Below, in pieces: positions 11,601 through 23,558 of a DNA stretch of 64,000 bases. The position numbers were made by a program, and so were the translations under genes. The DNA comes from Vigna angularis (taxonomy: Eukaryota > Streptophyta > Magnoliopsida > Fabales > Fabaceae). Each line of letters opens with the position of its first letter. The first letter of the stretch is position 1. Location of the stretch: NCBI RefSeq assembly GCF_016808095.1, contig NC_068974.1, forward strand, positions 39,222,590 to 39,286,589, in the 5' to 3' direction. The notes beneath the pieces were generated by a model. That model was given only the letters and a program-made list of their open reading frames with translations. It ran no database searches and was not told the origin of the DNA.

Positions 11601-14600
11601 TGGGTCCTTTATATAGAGGCATACTAATGGCTATCTATAAGCATTGGGATATCAAAGCTAACTTGAATGTAGGGGATAGTGTCTTTAATCAAAATTCCGG
11701 CAAGAACATGCAGATGAAGGGAGAATATTCTACTATGTATACATCTTTGGCACCTTCTACATCAGAGATATGTTTGGACAATAATCAGGCCAATGATCAA
11801 GGAAAGTTGGATGAAAATTCAACTGTTGACTGTTGTATGCAACTTGGCCAAGAGTTTCCAAAAGTTGGGAACTGCCTAGATTCAACGATCACCATAGAAA
11901 GTCCTTGTGTTGCTTCAGATGGATCAGCTGATACCACACAGACGAGAACAGGCACCAACAATGTTCAGACGTGTGGGCTCAATGATTTCAATAGATGTAA
12001 TGAATCCTTGAATCAGCCAGGAGTACCAGAAAGACACTATCCCGACTGTTCTTTGACATCTTCCAGCTTGGATGTGGGGCATAAAATAAACTTAAGATCT
12101 GTAGGTGCTAGCAGTACCCCCTCCCCAGACAGTAAGGATAATTCTGAAGGACCTTGTGGAACTGAGTATGTAAACTATTATAGCTTTGCCCGAACAGCTT
12201 CATTTGTTGCACAGGAGTTGATGTGTAAGTCGCCTGAGAAAATGAATAAGATTTTTGCAATGTCTGAAGAAGAATTTATTTCAGATCAAACCAAGGTCAT
12301 TATGAAGAAATCTACTAACTTTTGTTGGCCAAGTATTCCCGAACTGGATGCAGCAGCTCAAAAAGAAAAATGTGGGTGGTGCTTTACTTGCAAAGTTGCT
12401 AATGAAGACAGGGATTGTTTGTTTAATTCTGTTGTGAAGCCTGTTTGGGAAGTGTCCAATAGCACTTCGGTTGGGCTTCAACCCAGGAATATCCAGAATG
12501 GGCATCTTAGAGATATCATATGCCTTATCTTCTCTCTTGAGGTTCGGTTACGTGGGCTTTTATTGGGTCCGTGGCTTAATCTGCATCAAATAAATCTTTG
12601 GCATAAAGATCTTTTGAAGACATCTGATTTTCTTCGTGTTAAGCGATTATTGCTTCTTGTAAGGATTTGCTTTCTCTTTGTCAATCATTTTTATTAAACA
12701 CATGATTACTCTAACTCCTTTATGTCTGTCAAGTTTTGTGATATTAGTATAACTTCATTAAGCTCTTTTCTTTTTACAATCACTAGAAGTCAAGTAAAAA
12801 CAGAAAACCACTTTTGTTAATTTAGATATCGTGCTAAAGGTTTTGTTCCCCCTTTCCTTTGATTTTATTTGATAGATGAAGAACATATAATGTACATTTG
12901 GAGGGAGAAGGGTCATAAATCCTCCTAATAAGAATAAAGAGGAAAAAGGTAGAGCCAAATTGGCTCATAGATGCAACAGAGTTGTATCATTCTACATACC
13001 AGTAATATCAATTTCCTTTAGTTCAACCTGAGCAGAGCACCATAGAGCTATAAACAGAACCTTTTCTCCTACAAATTTAAGATTGCTTGGTGGCCAGAAT
13101 TGACTAGTACTGTATAAGTGATATATAACTGACTGAAAAATAAATAATAAGTATCAGGTGTACACACCTTATAAATGTGTTCATGTTTCCATAAATGTAC
13201 CAGAGGTATATCTTTTTACTAATTTCTCACTATTTGCTTTTTGTCTACCTTTGATTTTTTTGAAGCTAAAACTATGATGCTAGCAACAAAAGAAACATGT
13301 CTTTTCTGACTTGGCTGGCTGCCTGGCTAACATTGGCTTTTTGTTTACATTTCTCTGAATATTTGTAGTTAAATGTCTGACACTGTATAATGTTTTATTT
13401 GGCAGTTAGAATCCAATTTGCGGCCTTTTGCTCTTTCAGCAGATTGGTTAAAGCATGTGGATTCTGTTCCTACAATGGGGTCCGCTATTCATATTGTGGT
13501 TTCACGCACATCTTCCAGGCATGGTATTGCAAAGAAAAGGGCCAGGTATTCAGATAATGAAACCAGTTCATCTTCAAACAGTGCTAGTGGTTTGGGAATG
13601 TACTGGTGGAGAGGTGGCAGGCTGTCCCGAAAATTGTTTAATTTGAAGGTTTTGCCTCACTCCTTGGTTGCCAAGGCTGCTAGACAAGGTCGCAAATTGT
13701 TCTCGTTTGTATGCTGTGCATGTTGTGTTAGTAGCCTATTTCATTTGAATGGTTATTTGAATTGATTTAAAATTGTGAAATTCCACAGGTGGGTGTAAGA
13801 AGATACCAGGAATTTTATATCTTGAGAATTCAGACTTTGCACGGAGAAGCAGATTTGTTGCCTGGCGAGCAGCTGTTGAGATGTCAACAAGTGCTGAGCA
13901 GCTTGCTTTACAGGTATGATTACCTGGCTTGTTGAAGACGATAATCACTGTGGTGTAAATTGAAGATTTGTTATGTTTTAGCAGAAATAGGGGAAGTACA
14001 AATAGGAGATTAGTTATCATCCAAAACAAAGGAAGTAATAAACAAGGAATATAAAGGTTGAAGTCTTTAAGAATGCTACAAAGTTGTCTATTTTTCTTGC
14101 GTGACATACTATGATGCACAGATACAATTTGTATATCAGATACGACACGTATCCAATGTGGTGGTACATTTAATTTGAAAATAATAGGATACAATACGTT
14201 AAATATACATAGTGAAAAATATAATTTTTTTCTTAAAAACATGATAAATTCAACTGCCAAAGGGAATATAATGCTGCCCTCTAAATTTGAAGAGGACCCA
14301 AAGCAAACACGTAATAAATCTTTAAATTGTATACACATTATGAGTATCTTTTGTTTGATGTTACACTCTGACCTTTCATAACCAGTATAAGCTGATGAAC
14401 TTGTCTTGTTTTCTTGTTATCAAATACATTTTAATTTAAGAAGCTATTTATGATTTTCAGGTTAGAGAGCTTTATTCAAACATAAGGTGGCTTGATATTG
14501 AGAACAATCATCCTTTATGTGTGTTGGACAAGGAATCTAGAAAATCAGTCAGGCTGTTCAAAAAATCAATTGTACGCAGGAAGTGCACTGAAGGGCAATC

Positions 14601-16423
14601 TTTGAAATATCTTATTGATTTTGGAAAGAGAAGGGCTATTCCGGATGTTGTTATTAAACATGGCTCTCTGTTGGAACAATCCTCTAGTGAGAGAAAAAAA
14701 TATTGGCTAGAGGAATCTTATGTTCCAATGCATCTTCTAAAGAATTTTGAAGACAAAAGAATTGTTCGCAAATCCACTGATAAGAAACTTGAAAAAATGC
14801 TTGAGATTGGTAAAGTAAACAAGAAAATTCCTCAAGAAAGGGGATTTTCATATCTGTTTACTAGATTGGAAAGATCTGATTGTCATCAATGTGGGCACTG
14901 CAACAAAGATGTTTCAATGAGGTATTTGTAGTATTTTTTTGTGTTATGACTAGTTCTTGTTGTTACTTTATACATGGCTTATCTTTTCTTTTTGTTAGAA
15001 TAAAATTATCTGTTACAGATTTCTATACTTTTGTATTGTAATCTTGTTCATGCTAGTTTTATTGTAGTTGATTGAAGATGAGACTGTTTTTCAAGTTTAC
15101 CGATGATCTGTTTTTGTCTGTTAACTAAAAGAAGAAATATTACAGAAATATCTACGAAATTAGTATTCCTTCCCCCAATATCTGCCCAAAATATGACATG
15201 AAAGCCATAGTTCAAACTTGGATACTAGTGGTCTATAAGAAATGTATACCTAAGAAATACTTCTTAAGCAACAAATCTAATATTGTCATTATAGAGAGCA
15301 TGTTGGATTTTCAATAAATAAGAATCAGTAGATGCGTATATATGATGATATATCAGTTTTTCTATAATAGTATCCTTAAATAATGTTATGCACATAAACC
15401 AGTACATAATAGGACTGTAGAAGGATAATTTTGTATTTTTTGCTAAAGATTAAAATGATAAAAAAATTTATGGACGGGCAATTTTAATTTTGGTTTGACC
15501 TGCCAACTCAGCAAGAATTATTTTTTGAAATATGTGGAGTGTATTAAATCAGCAACAATAGGGATCATTGTAACTTTTATTAAGCATAACATTGAGATAT
15601 TTTTTTAAGGTTGAGCCATGATAATTTGATTTAATGAGTCATTAGAGGATTGACTGTCATCATTATTGTGCTTTTTTTTCTTTTGATAATTTTTTATTTA
15701 TTATTATGTATGCATTTGCAAGTTTTTCTTTTGTGTGCACTTGTCAATTACACTGAAATCTTCCTATCTTGTTAAGGGCGTAATTTACTCTGTAAAAATA
15801 TACTCACTAATATATATACTCTTTTAAAATGAAATTGGCAGGGATGCTGTGAGGTGCCTCCATTGCAAAGGTGTGTATTTGTCTTCTAATGTTACTTTTT
15901 TTCCTCAATAGTTTGCTTTGTATATATATAGCCAATGTTTTTATTTGTTTTACAATTTTCTGAATTACTTTTTATATTAGATTTTAATGTATAACTTATA
16001 TCTTACTGAATCTGGCACTGTTGTAAAGGTGTTGTCAGGAACTGCTGCCTTAAAATCTTAGAGAATGATTTTTAACATGATTACTATATTTTGAAACACA
16101 ATTCTTTTTTTTTTTTGTTTTCTTTTATTTATGTAGTTTTCTTAAAGCCTATTCTTCATAATCTGGTTTTAGTTTAAGCTTTTTCTGTTCATACTAATAT
16201 ACCACTTTTTTCTTCTAGTCATAGTCCCTGTAAATTTTCGTCTGATCTCTGTAATATTCAAACTTTTGGTCTTTTGTCCTGCTGCAAAATTGCTTTCTTG
16301 ATTCCATCAGATGATGTTGCCATGTGTCAACTCATTGTTAAAAAAATGCTTATGTGCAACACCAGATGGAGCAACATAACTATTTCTGAATGGAAAGGAT
16401 TGAAATAGGGTATTACAGGAATT

Positions 16424-16491
<68 letters not shown>

Positions 16492-17280
16492 GTGGGAGCT
16501 AATAGCAAAAACTTCTGTATTTGTATGAACAAAAAAGTATTTAATCATATGTTTTTACAGTAATAGATATGAAAACCACTTTTTTCCCATCAATGCCATA
16601 GATTTTCTACCTTATTGCTGCCACTCCCATCACCATTGCCGATAGTTTCTGAAGTATCAAACTATTTTTATTCTGTGAAATGATTTTAAAAAGTATTTAT
16701 TGACAAGAATAAAATCAAATAGGTTGCATAAAGGCCTGTGATTGGGTTTGTTTCTCTGACTTGCCCTTTCAAGCAAGAGCTTCAAGCATGGAAACTGTCC
16801 AAGCCGTTCTCTACTTTGTGCTAAAACATTCAACTTACCCATGAAGAGGGATAGATTGAACAATTAATCAGTTTCTTGTTGAGTTTTTGTGTCATGTGAA
16901 GAAAGAACACTCATAAAAGCTCAAACCACTAAACAAAGTCTTAGGATTGGTTTCGTACCTCTATTGTAAATATTATCATGAATTGATGGAGAAGTATTTT
17001 TACGTATGCTATATTCCGGGTTTTACTTCTATGTATCACTTGAATTTCAAAGATGATGTTTTTTTTTTTATCTAGAAAACTTGTATTTTACATTTTTTTA
17101 CATGTATGATTTGTTCAAGACACTTGTGACCCTTTTGTTGTTAATTATGAGTGTCATGAATATTGAGTATTTTTTTTTTCATTTTTCATAATTTATATGT
17201 ATTTTTTGTATAGTTTCCTAGAAAGTAGACTTTAAGCTTAAATAATGGCATAAAATTGACTTATAAAATGAGGATTATAT

Positions 17281-17338
<58 letters not shown>

Positions 17339-20300
17339 TTGTTCATATCTTTAGTTGATGTAGGATCTCTAACACCTCTTCTCATCAAGTATTGACGTCT
17401 CAAGCATGGGAATAAATAATATTTGTAAATGGTTTGATGGTGGCATCATAGTGGGTGATACGATAGGTCTAACAAATCTCAGTACAAGATTTGAAACCAT
17501 CTTAGAAGATGAACTTTAAGTTTAATTCAATCTCACAAAACTCTTTTGTAAGATGAAGTTTGCACCCATTTATGTATTATTAATTTGGTCACATTTCCAG
17601 TCGGTGCAAGTTCTACAAAATAGGTCATGATATAAATTCCAAGTACAACTATCATACTGCAGCATTTTTTGGGCATGCTGCTATCCGGAATTTGAAACAC
17701 TCTGGTCTTGATGATGGGTGTCTTAAATTTCCCATCCGGAGTGATAGGAAGGTTTGTTGAGATCTCATTTTTTCTAGGTGTATGGTCAAAACATTTGTTA
17801 TGATGATTAAGACTACCCTAAATCCTAGAAATAGTAATTTTTGTTATGAATGCATGTTTTTTCAAATTTACAGCATATGATAATTATGTGATGGAAGCCA
17901 GAAGCTTTTTTTGTTTTTTTTTTCCTTTTTCACATGAGCAGTAGTCTGTGTATGCTTTCACTACGTTTTGATTACTGTTTTGTTTTCTTTTGCTATCTTG
18001 TGCTTTTCATATTTGAAAATTTGGTTATTTTTCATAAATTGTATTTTTACTTCCATATCTCATTATCATCTTATAATTTATAGGATATTTCCACAAGAGG
18101 CATGTCAGGAAATCAGGTAGCACATCAAATACTGGAAGCACATATTCATGTCACAGATGTCAGGATGGGTTGCATGCAAAGACTAATACCAATAAAAGAA
18201 AAGTTGGCTCAAAACTGCAGAAGATTCAAGCAAAGAAACGTAAAACTGTGCCTTCAGTTTGTATGTCAGTAAACCTCAAGGGCAACAAGAAGGCATTGAG
18301 TAAGGTACGCCAGGGAAGATCTCGAAACAGTAAGAATATCCAATCAAGTGTACCTCTTCGCCGATCTACTAGGAAGGCCAAATCCCTGTATATGCAAAGT
18401 CAAATGAACGGTGGACGCAGAAAAGGAAAGCCCGGTAAAAAGAACGTGGGACGCAAAAAGGGAAAGCAAAGTAAATCCAAGAAGGTGACCTCTCCGGAGT
18501 CCAATGAACCTACTGGTGAATATACAAAGTTAGCAGTAACTACACGAGGGACGAGAACAAAGTTCTGTAGCAGTTATTGGCTTAATGGTCTTCGGTTGTC
18601 TCGAAAGCCAAATGACGAGCGAGTATTGCTATTTAAAGAGAAGAAGACTATTGTCTCCTCTGAAGACTTTTCTGGCTCTCTTGACTGTCTTAACTGCTGC
18701 CTTTGTTGTGGAAATGGATACTCCTTGAATTATATTGCGTGTGAAATATGTGGAGGTGACTACTCTTCTCATTTGTGTTTTCTCCTTTTGGGCTCGGGGA
18801 TGAGTATGGAAAGAGGCTAATACTTTTAGCAAGTTAAGAAGATAATATCATAAATATCTGTACACGTACCTTTTTAACATTTATCAAAATATATTTTGAA
18901 CATACTATGCTAATTATGCAGATTGGTTTCATGGTGATGCTTTTGGGCTTAATGTGGACAATGTCAAACAACTTATTGGATTTAAGTGCCATGTTTGTCT
19001 TGATAGAACTGCTCCAATCTGTCCTCATGTGAAAATTAATGCATTTTCTCGTCCTGAAAGCAGTGCTGCAAATGAGTGTGCAGAGGAATTATCTAATCCT
19101 GTTTCTCTTCAACCTTTAAGTGAGGTATGTTTCCCTCTTTTAATTCTGACTTGTTTGAACATAGAGAATGAAATGATAAAAGGTCAAAAGGACAAATCAT
19201 GCATATCTTGCGTAATTTTTAAATTTTAAATGACAAATTTGTCCACTGTTTATGCTCCACTCAGGTTTCCTGATGTTAGAAAATCTTTATTACTGGTTTG
19301 TCTACATCTGTTAAATTTGGACGCAGAGACATTATGCATAAAATGAACATCATGAGAAGAGATGTTGTATGAATCAATTATTATTGAGAAAAATAGTGAG
19401 TCGAAATACGAAGAGCAACAGTTGCTCTTGGCCAAGGAGAGCTAAAAGCAGGAAAGTGGAAAATTTACCGTGCCTGTCCTCCCCTCCCCTCCTTAAATTT
19501 CTCTACGTCACAGAATTTACAGATCTATTCCCTCTTTTCTTTAACTAATACTATTTGAGAATAAGCTTGTAGGAGGCTTTTTACTAATCAATGTTTAAAT
19601 TGTAATGGTGTATTTGAGAATTTACCAGTCAAAAAAGTTGGTTCAAGGCTTAATGGTTTAATTATGACCGAATTGGTGTTAATAAATGATAACAATACTT
19701 GCAATTAAGGAATTTAAGTGATACATATACATTAATAAGATCAACCAAAGATAATATTTTAATTTTTCTTTTTTATGAAACATCATTTTATGAATTTTTA
19801 ACATTTAAAAGTTAGTGTTGAAATCATATCATATTGCACAGGCCTAAGTTTCAAAAATACACAAGTTTCCATTAATAATAACAAGCTCACATTTAAATTA
19901 AAAAATTAAAAAAGAAAATGATAATTACTTTAGGTTGACTTTTCATTTAAAGAAAAGAATAAATAAAAATATATTAAGCATTTTTTGTCAGCCTATTTTG
20001 AATTACTTTTTTACATGGTTTTTCCCCAGGTTTTAGACTGCTTTTAGACTGCTTTTGACAGACATTTATTGCTACATCTTTTAAAGAATTTGAAATCTCA
20101 GTTTTTAACAGTCAGAATATCAGACGAGTGTTATAAAAGTTCTATCATTGACTGTCGATCACAATTAAACTATTTTTTTATTTATCTACAAAATAATAGG
20201 TGATGTCACCTATTATTTTGATATTTTTGTGACAATTTATTTTTTTTGGTATATTTGTTTGTAAATAATACTAAACTTTTGGTAAGCATTTTGTCCTTTT

Positions 20301-20608
20301 GTGCTAATATAGTGTGCTTCTTTATGTATTCCTCAGTTGCAGGCAACTCTCTCTCCCCTCAAATAATTGGGCAGTTACTTTAATAAAAAAATTAAGTCCT
20401 GTCCTTGGAATAAATTTTAGTTAAATGGATATGTCGTCAAATTTCACGTCAGAATGTGTACACTGTCCATAACATCTACATTATTGTTTTTATAGTTCCC
20501 CTTTTTTGAGAAGATGACATAAAACCTTTCTGTGGTTTTTATATTAGTTTTGTAATAAATGGTTGAAAGCGAAAGTTTCACTTGTCATTGCAGATCCCAT
20601 GCAATTAA
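8694..20608 (+). CDS. DDT-domain and PHD-finger chromatin protein, PTM-like (10 exons, 1741 aa)
   Basis: Exons: 8694-10378, 10481-11092, 11518-12658, 13406-13688, 13789-13913, 14461-14921, 15842-15870, 18084-18755, 18922-19124, 20594-20608; total 5226 nt, exactly 1742 codons. The ATG at 8694 is the first Met in frame. Visible domains: a Tudor/agenet-like N-terminus (about 1-55); acidic DLN repeats (about 180-235); a basic NLS-like stretch (SRRKRRKL); a DDT domain (about 487-620); a canonical C4HC3 PHD finger (about 686-727); a cysteine-rich CxxC..HxxH zinc region split over exons 6-8 (about 1423-1475); and a degenerate C-terminal PHD-like module (about 1648-1695). The architecture matches plant DDT/PHD proteins such as PTM (At5g35210) and its paralogues. 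PTM is reported to link chloroplast signals to nuclear transcription, but I see no clear C-terminal membrane segments here, so that role should not be assumed. It is probably nuclear, reading histone marks. Confidence 0.9.
15842..15870 (+). other. 29-nt microexon (exon 7) of the DDT/PHD gene
   Basis: Flanked by TTGGCAG and GTGTGT, it encodes RDAVRCLHCK across its junctions and supplies a CxxC pair of the second zinc module. Exon 6 ends AG and this exon begins GGAT, giving AGG. It ends AAAG and exon 8 begins GATAT, giving GGA-TAT, so the frame closes on both sides. Skipping it would shift the frame. Confidence 0.85.
16427..16489. repeat. (AT)n microsatellite in intron 7
   Basis: About 31 AT units inside the 2.2-kb seventh intron of the DDT/PHD gene. 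It is one of two long TA tracts in this intron. Confidence 0.95.
17284..17331. repeat. (TA)n microsatellite in intron 7
   Basis: About 24 TA units, directly abutting the short direct-repeat element at 17332-17616. TA tracts next to small retroelements are common insertion neighbours, but cause and effect cannot be told. Confidence 0.95.
17332..17616. mobile_element. short element with terminal direct repeats in intron 7 (TRIM-like)
   Basis: The two ends, about 17332-17374 and 17574-17616, are diverged direct repeats sharing TTTG.TCA, a T-rich core, AGT.G.TG.A and a TCT..ACA end. The interior holds CTCACAAAAC and TTGTAAGATGAAGTTTGC, which I remember as part of a very common dispersed legume sequence that occurs around many genes. 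No coding capacity. Size and terminal direct repeats suit a TRIM (miniature LTR element). I saw no clear target duplication. Confidence 0.5.
20189..20220. repeat. 32-bp near-perfect palindrome in intron 9
   Basis: Arms 20189-20203 and 20206-20220 are exact reverse complements (15 bp each) around a TG spacer. It lies in the last intron (19125-20593) of the DDT/PHD gene. The centre reads TGATGTCA, close to a bZIP (CRE-like) site. It could be a protein-binding site or simply a cruciform-prone relic. Confidence 0.8.
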
Positions 20609-21480
20609 ATACCGTTGGCAGTCATGGATGAAATCTTCACTGTGCTGGGGTTATGGTACAATTGTTTTTGTGGGAAGATTCATATATTGATACAGCTAGT
20701 TAGTTAGATAAATGGGTTTACAGAAATTGGGTTCAGATTCTTCGAGGATTGTTTTTCTTCTTAAATATGAGGGATCTTTTGGGTTAAGCTGAAAATGTTG
20801 CATACAGTAGTTGGTGAGGAGCCTTCTAGTGTAACAATTGAATCAGCAAGTGAGAAGTGGTATTACCCTTGCCCTTTCAAAATAAAATTCCTAAGGTTGT
20901 GTTCGATTTCTTAACTTATATGCTTAGAAACAAACTTTTCTCTGATTTTGTGGTATCCTATAGACATGTTATATTGTCTCCTGCGAGTGTCCTATTCAAT
21001 TGGTTGTTGTACATTGACCAACTTTTTATGTTTCTATTGTTTGTCAAGTGACCTCATCCTACTAAACAAAAGGATTTTTATGTTTGATACAAGTCAGTAT
21101 CTGCAAGATTCTTATGCTTATTTATCTTCATTGCAGGTTTGATGATCTGCACTGAAAAAAGTCATGGCAGGACTTCAGATGCCAGCTTCTTGTATGGTTG
21201 TTTTTCTTTTCCTGCAGGGTCTGGTGGCAAATGATTATTTTAATATAAAAAGAATTGTCCTTGGACAGGTTCAATGTAGGAGAATGATCGAATGCGTTGA
21301 TCAAGCTTCTGCTCAATTGCCTTCTATTTTAACGAACGGTTGTGGAAATGGAAAGATGAATAACGAAACAAGCATGTAGCTCTAAAGGCTGAAGATGATT
21401 GTAATCTGGACATAGTAGAGTTCATACATCAATTGCATTCATGATTGTAATTCTAACCCATCAACATTCATTGTAGCATT
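20609..21480 (+). other. probable 3' UTR of the DDT/PHD gene, possibly spliced
   Basis: The stop codon falls in a 15-nt coding tail of the last exon at 20606-20608. Downstream sequence has acceptor-like ends (for example CATTGCAG near 21135) but no continuing reading frame related to the protein. Open stretches at 20857-21142 and 21164-21379 lack recognisable domains. Transcript evidence would be needed to place the poly(A) site. Confidence 0.45.
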
Positions 21481-23275
21481 CTTTAATGTAGGGTCTTGTC
21501 TTCACTTAAACTGATTTCACTAATGTCTTGTCAAACTCTTTTAAAGGAATGGAGTATATAAATCATAGAAGATCTCAGTATAGATTTTATATTGATCGTG
21601 GCAGATAGTAAATAGAATCTTGCTCTGTAAAGATTTCTCTGCTGGTTTTGTCGTTCGTTGTCTTGGTGAAAATTGAAGCATTGGACGAAAGGGGGAGTTC
21701 TTTTCGCGTTCTTCTTCACCAGAGTTCTACAGGGATAGATTAACATGCTGATTCCGAAATACCCTTTATACAATTTTACTTGTAGTTTGAACTAAGCACT
21801 AATATTTGTTTGTTTGTTAATTTTGGAATGAATTGATAGGTTAAATCTGTTAATAAATTGTTATTCTTACATGATTGTTGTAAACTATGTCTGTATTATA
21901 AATTGAGCCTTTGCTTCCTAGCACGTTGTTAAAGAACCATTTGCATCTAGTCTATTATAATCATTAAAGTAATTTACTTGTTCTACTGTTGGCTTAAAAA
22001 TCGCTTTATGTTTCATTGGTACGTGGCTCTATGAATTTGAATTTATAGAATTTATCATCATTCCTAAAAGAAATTATGTTCCTACGAAAACATTCACTTT
22101 TCATATCCAAATTTTAATTTGTTCTTTGATCCATATCAATTGTAATTGTACTTTATTCTTTTCATATTTAAATTTGGTTATGTAGGCTCTTGGATCTATA
22201 ATGTTTGAGTGTGACACTTAACGCATAAAAATTCAAGAATGTCTGCTTGTGTAACTTTACAAAAAAAAGAAAAAGTTTAGCTCTTCTAATATTGTTGTAT
22301 TTAAAATATTATTTAAACATGTGATAAATAGTATCAATTTTCATAGTCATTAGCAGTGCAAAGATCATATCACGCTAATCTTTGCTGTTATATATAAACA
22401 CAGGCAAGTCTTACATTTTGTGATGTGATGATATATTTAAATAATATGCCATAAAATATAATTTTTAAAATGTGATTCACCTCTTATTTAAACAAATTTG
22501 ATTTATCAACTCTTCATATTTTATTTGACTATTATGAACATTTGACCGTTACAATAATAATAAAAAATATATATAAAAATAATATAGAACAAGTATTTAT
22601 AAAAATGACTTATTTTTTTGGCAAGTGGAGAAACAAACTGTTATAACAAACATTTTACAGTGGTCGTGGTATTTATTTTATAATTAGTTTTTTTGTAATT
22701 CTTAATATATAACATTAATAAATGGAAATTTTCCTTTCAAGGATATTTTTGTCTACACAATTCTTTACTATTTTACTCTTGTAACTGATATTTTAAATTC
22801 AACTATTTACCCTTAATTAACAATAAAATTATACAAATTATTTATTTTATAATTATTTTTATGAATTTTTTCATTTTAATATATATTTTTTTATTTTAAT
22901 AATTATTATAGTAATAAATTTTTTATTTTTTAAATCGACAAAAAGAAAGTTTACAAGCATGCGTAATGTTGCTTTGGAGATAGCGGAAAAGAAAAAAAAA
23001 AACTAAAATCACTTCTTGCTTGATTTTGGTGACCATATAAGAAAGCTTGGAAGAGAGAAAAGTTTCATATGAACCAAAGCAAACAAATTAGTGTTTTTTT
23101 CCCTTTCTTTGTCTCCTTTTTAGTCAACATTACATTATTATAGATTTGTCTGCACCAAACAATCAATTTCAATTATGATAATATATATCTTCCTTTCAAA
23201 AAATTATATATAAAGAAGGTGTCATAAAAAAAATTAAATGTGGACCCAAAAGGAAAAGAAAGTAGGGTTTAGTTA
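21481..23275. other. intergenic region upstream of the E2 gene
   Basis: AT-rich, no supported gene on either strand. A telobox-like TAGGGTTTA lies near 23264 and marks the start of the E2 promoter region. Nothing else with structure was recognised. Confidence 0.5.
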
Positions 23276-23279
23276 GTAC

Positions 23280-23290
23280 TAGCCGTTGGG
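23280..23290 (-). promoter_or_regulatory. MSA element (mitosis-specific activator), distal copy
   Basis: Read on the minus strand this is CCCAACGGCTA, an exact match to the MSA consensus YCYAACGGYYA bound by three-repeat MYB (MYB3R) factors. It lies about 270 bases upstream of the E2 start codon and forms one arm of a 15-bp inverted repeat with the proximal copy. Confidence 0.75.
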
Positions 23291-23364
23291 TTCTGATCTT
23301 TTGTGCTACTCAACGTTTAAATTTGAACTACTGAACTATTGTGCATGTAGGGTTTGGTGAAATT

Positions 23365-23375
23365 CCCAACGGCTA
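23365..23375 (+). promoter_or_regulatory. MSA element, proximal copy
   Basis: CCCAACGGCTA on the + strand, again an exact MSA consensus match, about 185 bases before the E2 ATG. With the distal copy it makes perfect inverted arms at 23276-23290 and 23365-23379. Both arms are preceded within 20 bases by GTAGGGTTT, a telobox-like motif often found near plant cell-cycle genes. Confidence 0.8.
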
Positions 23376-23558
23376 GTACAACCTTTAAAGTCGCACTTTT
23401 TCTCATTCAATAGTCATCACAACTTCTTCTTCTCATAACCCTTTGCAAGAAGGAAGATTCATATTGAGAACACTGCTATCTCTGTCTTCCTTCATCTTCT
23501 TCTTTCTGCAAATCAAGGGTTATTTATTTATTCTTTTTATTCATTCCATTCTCTCAAT

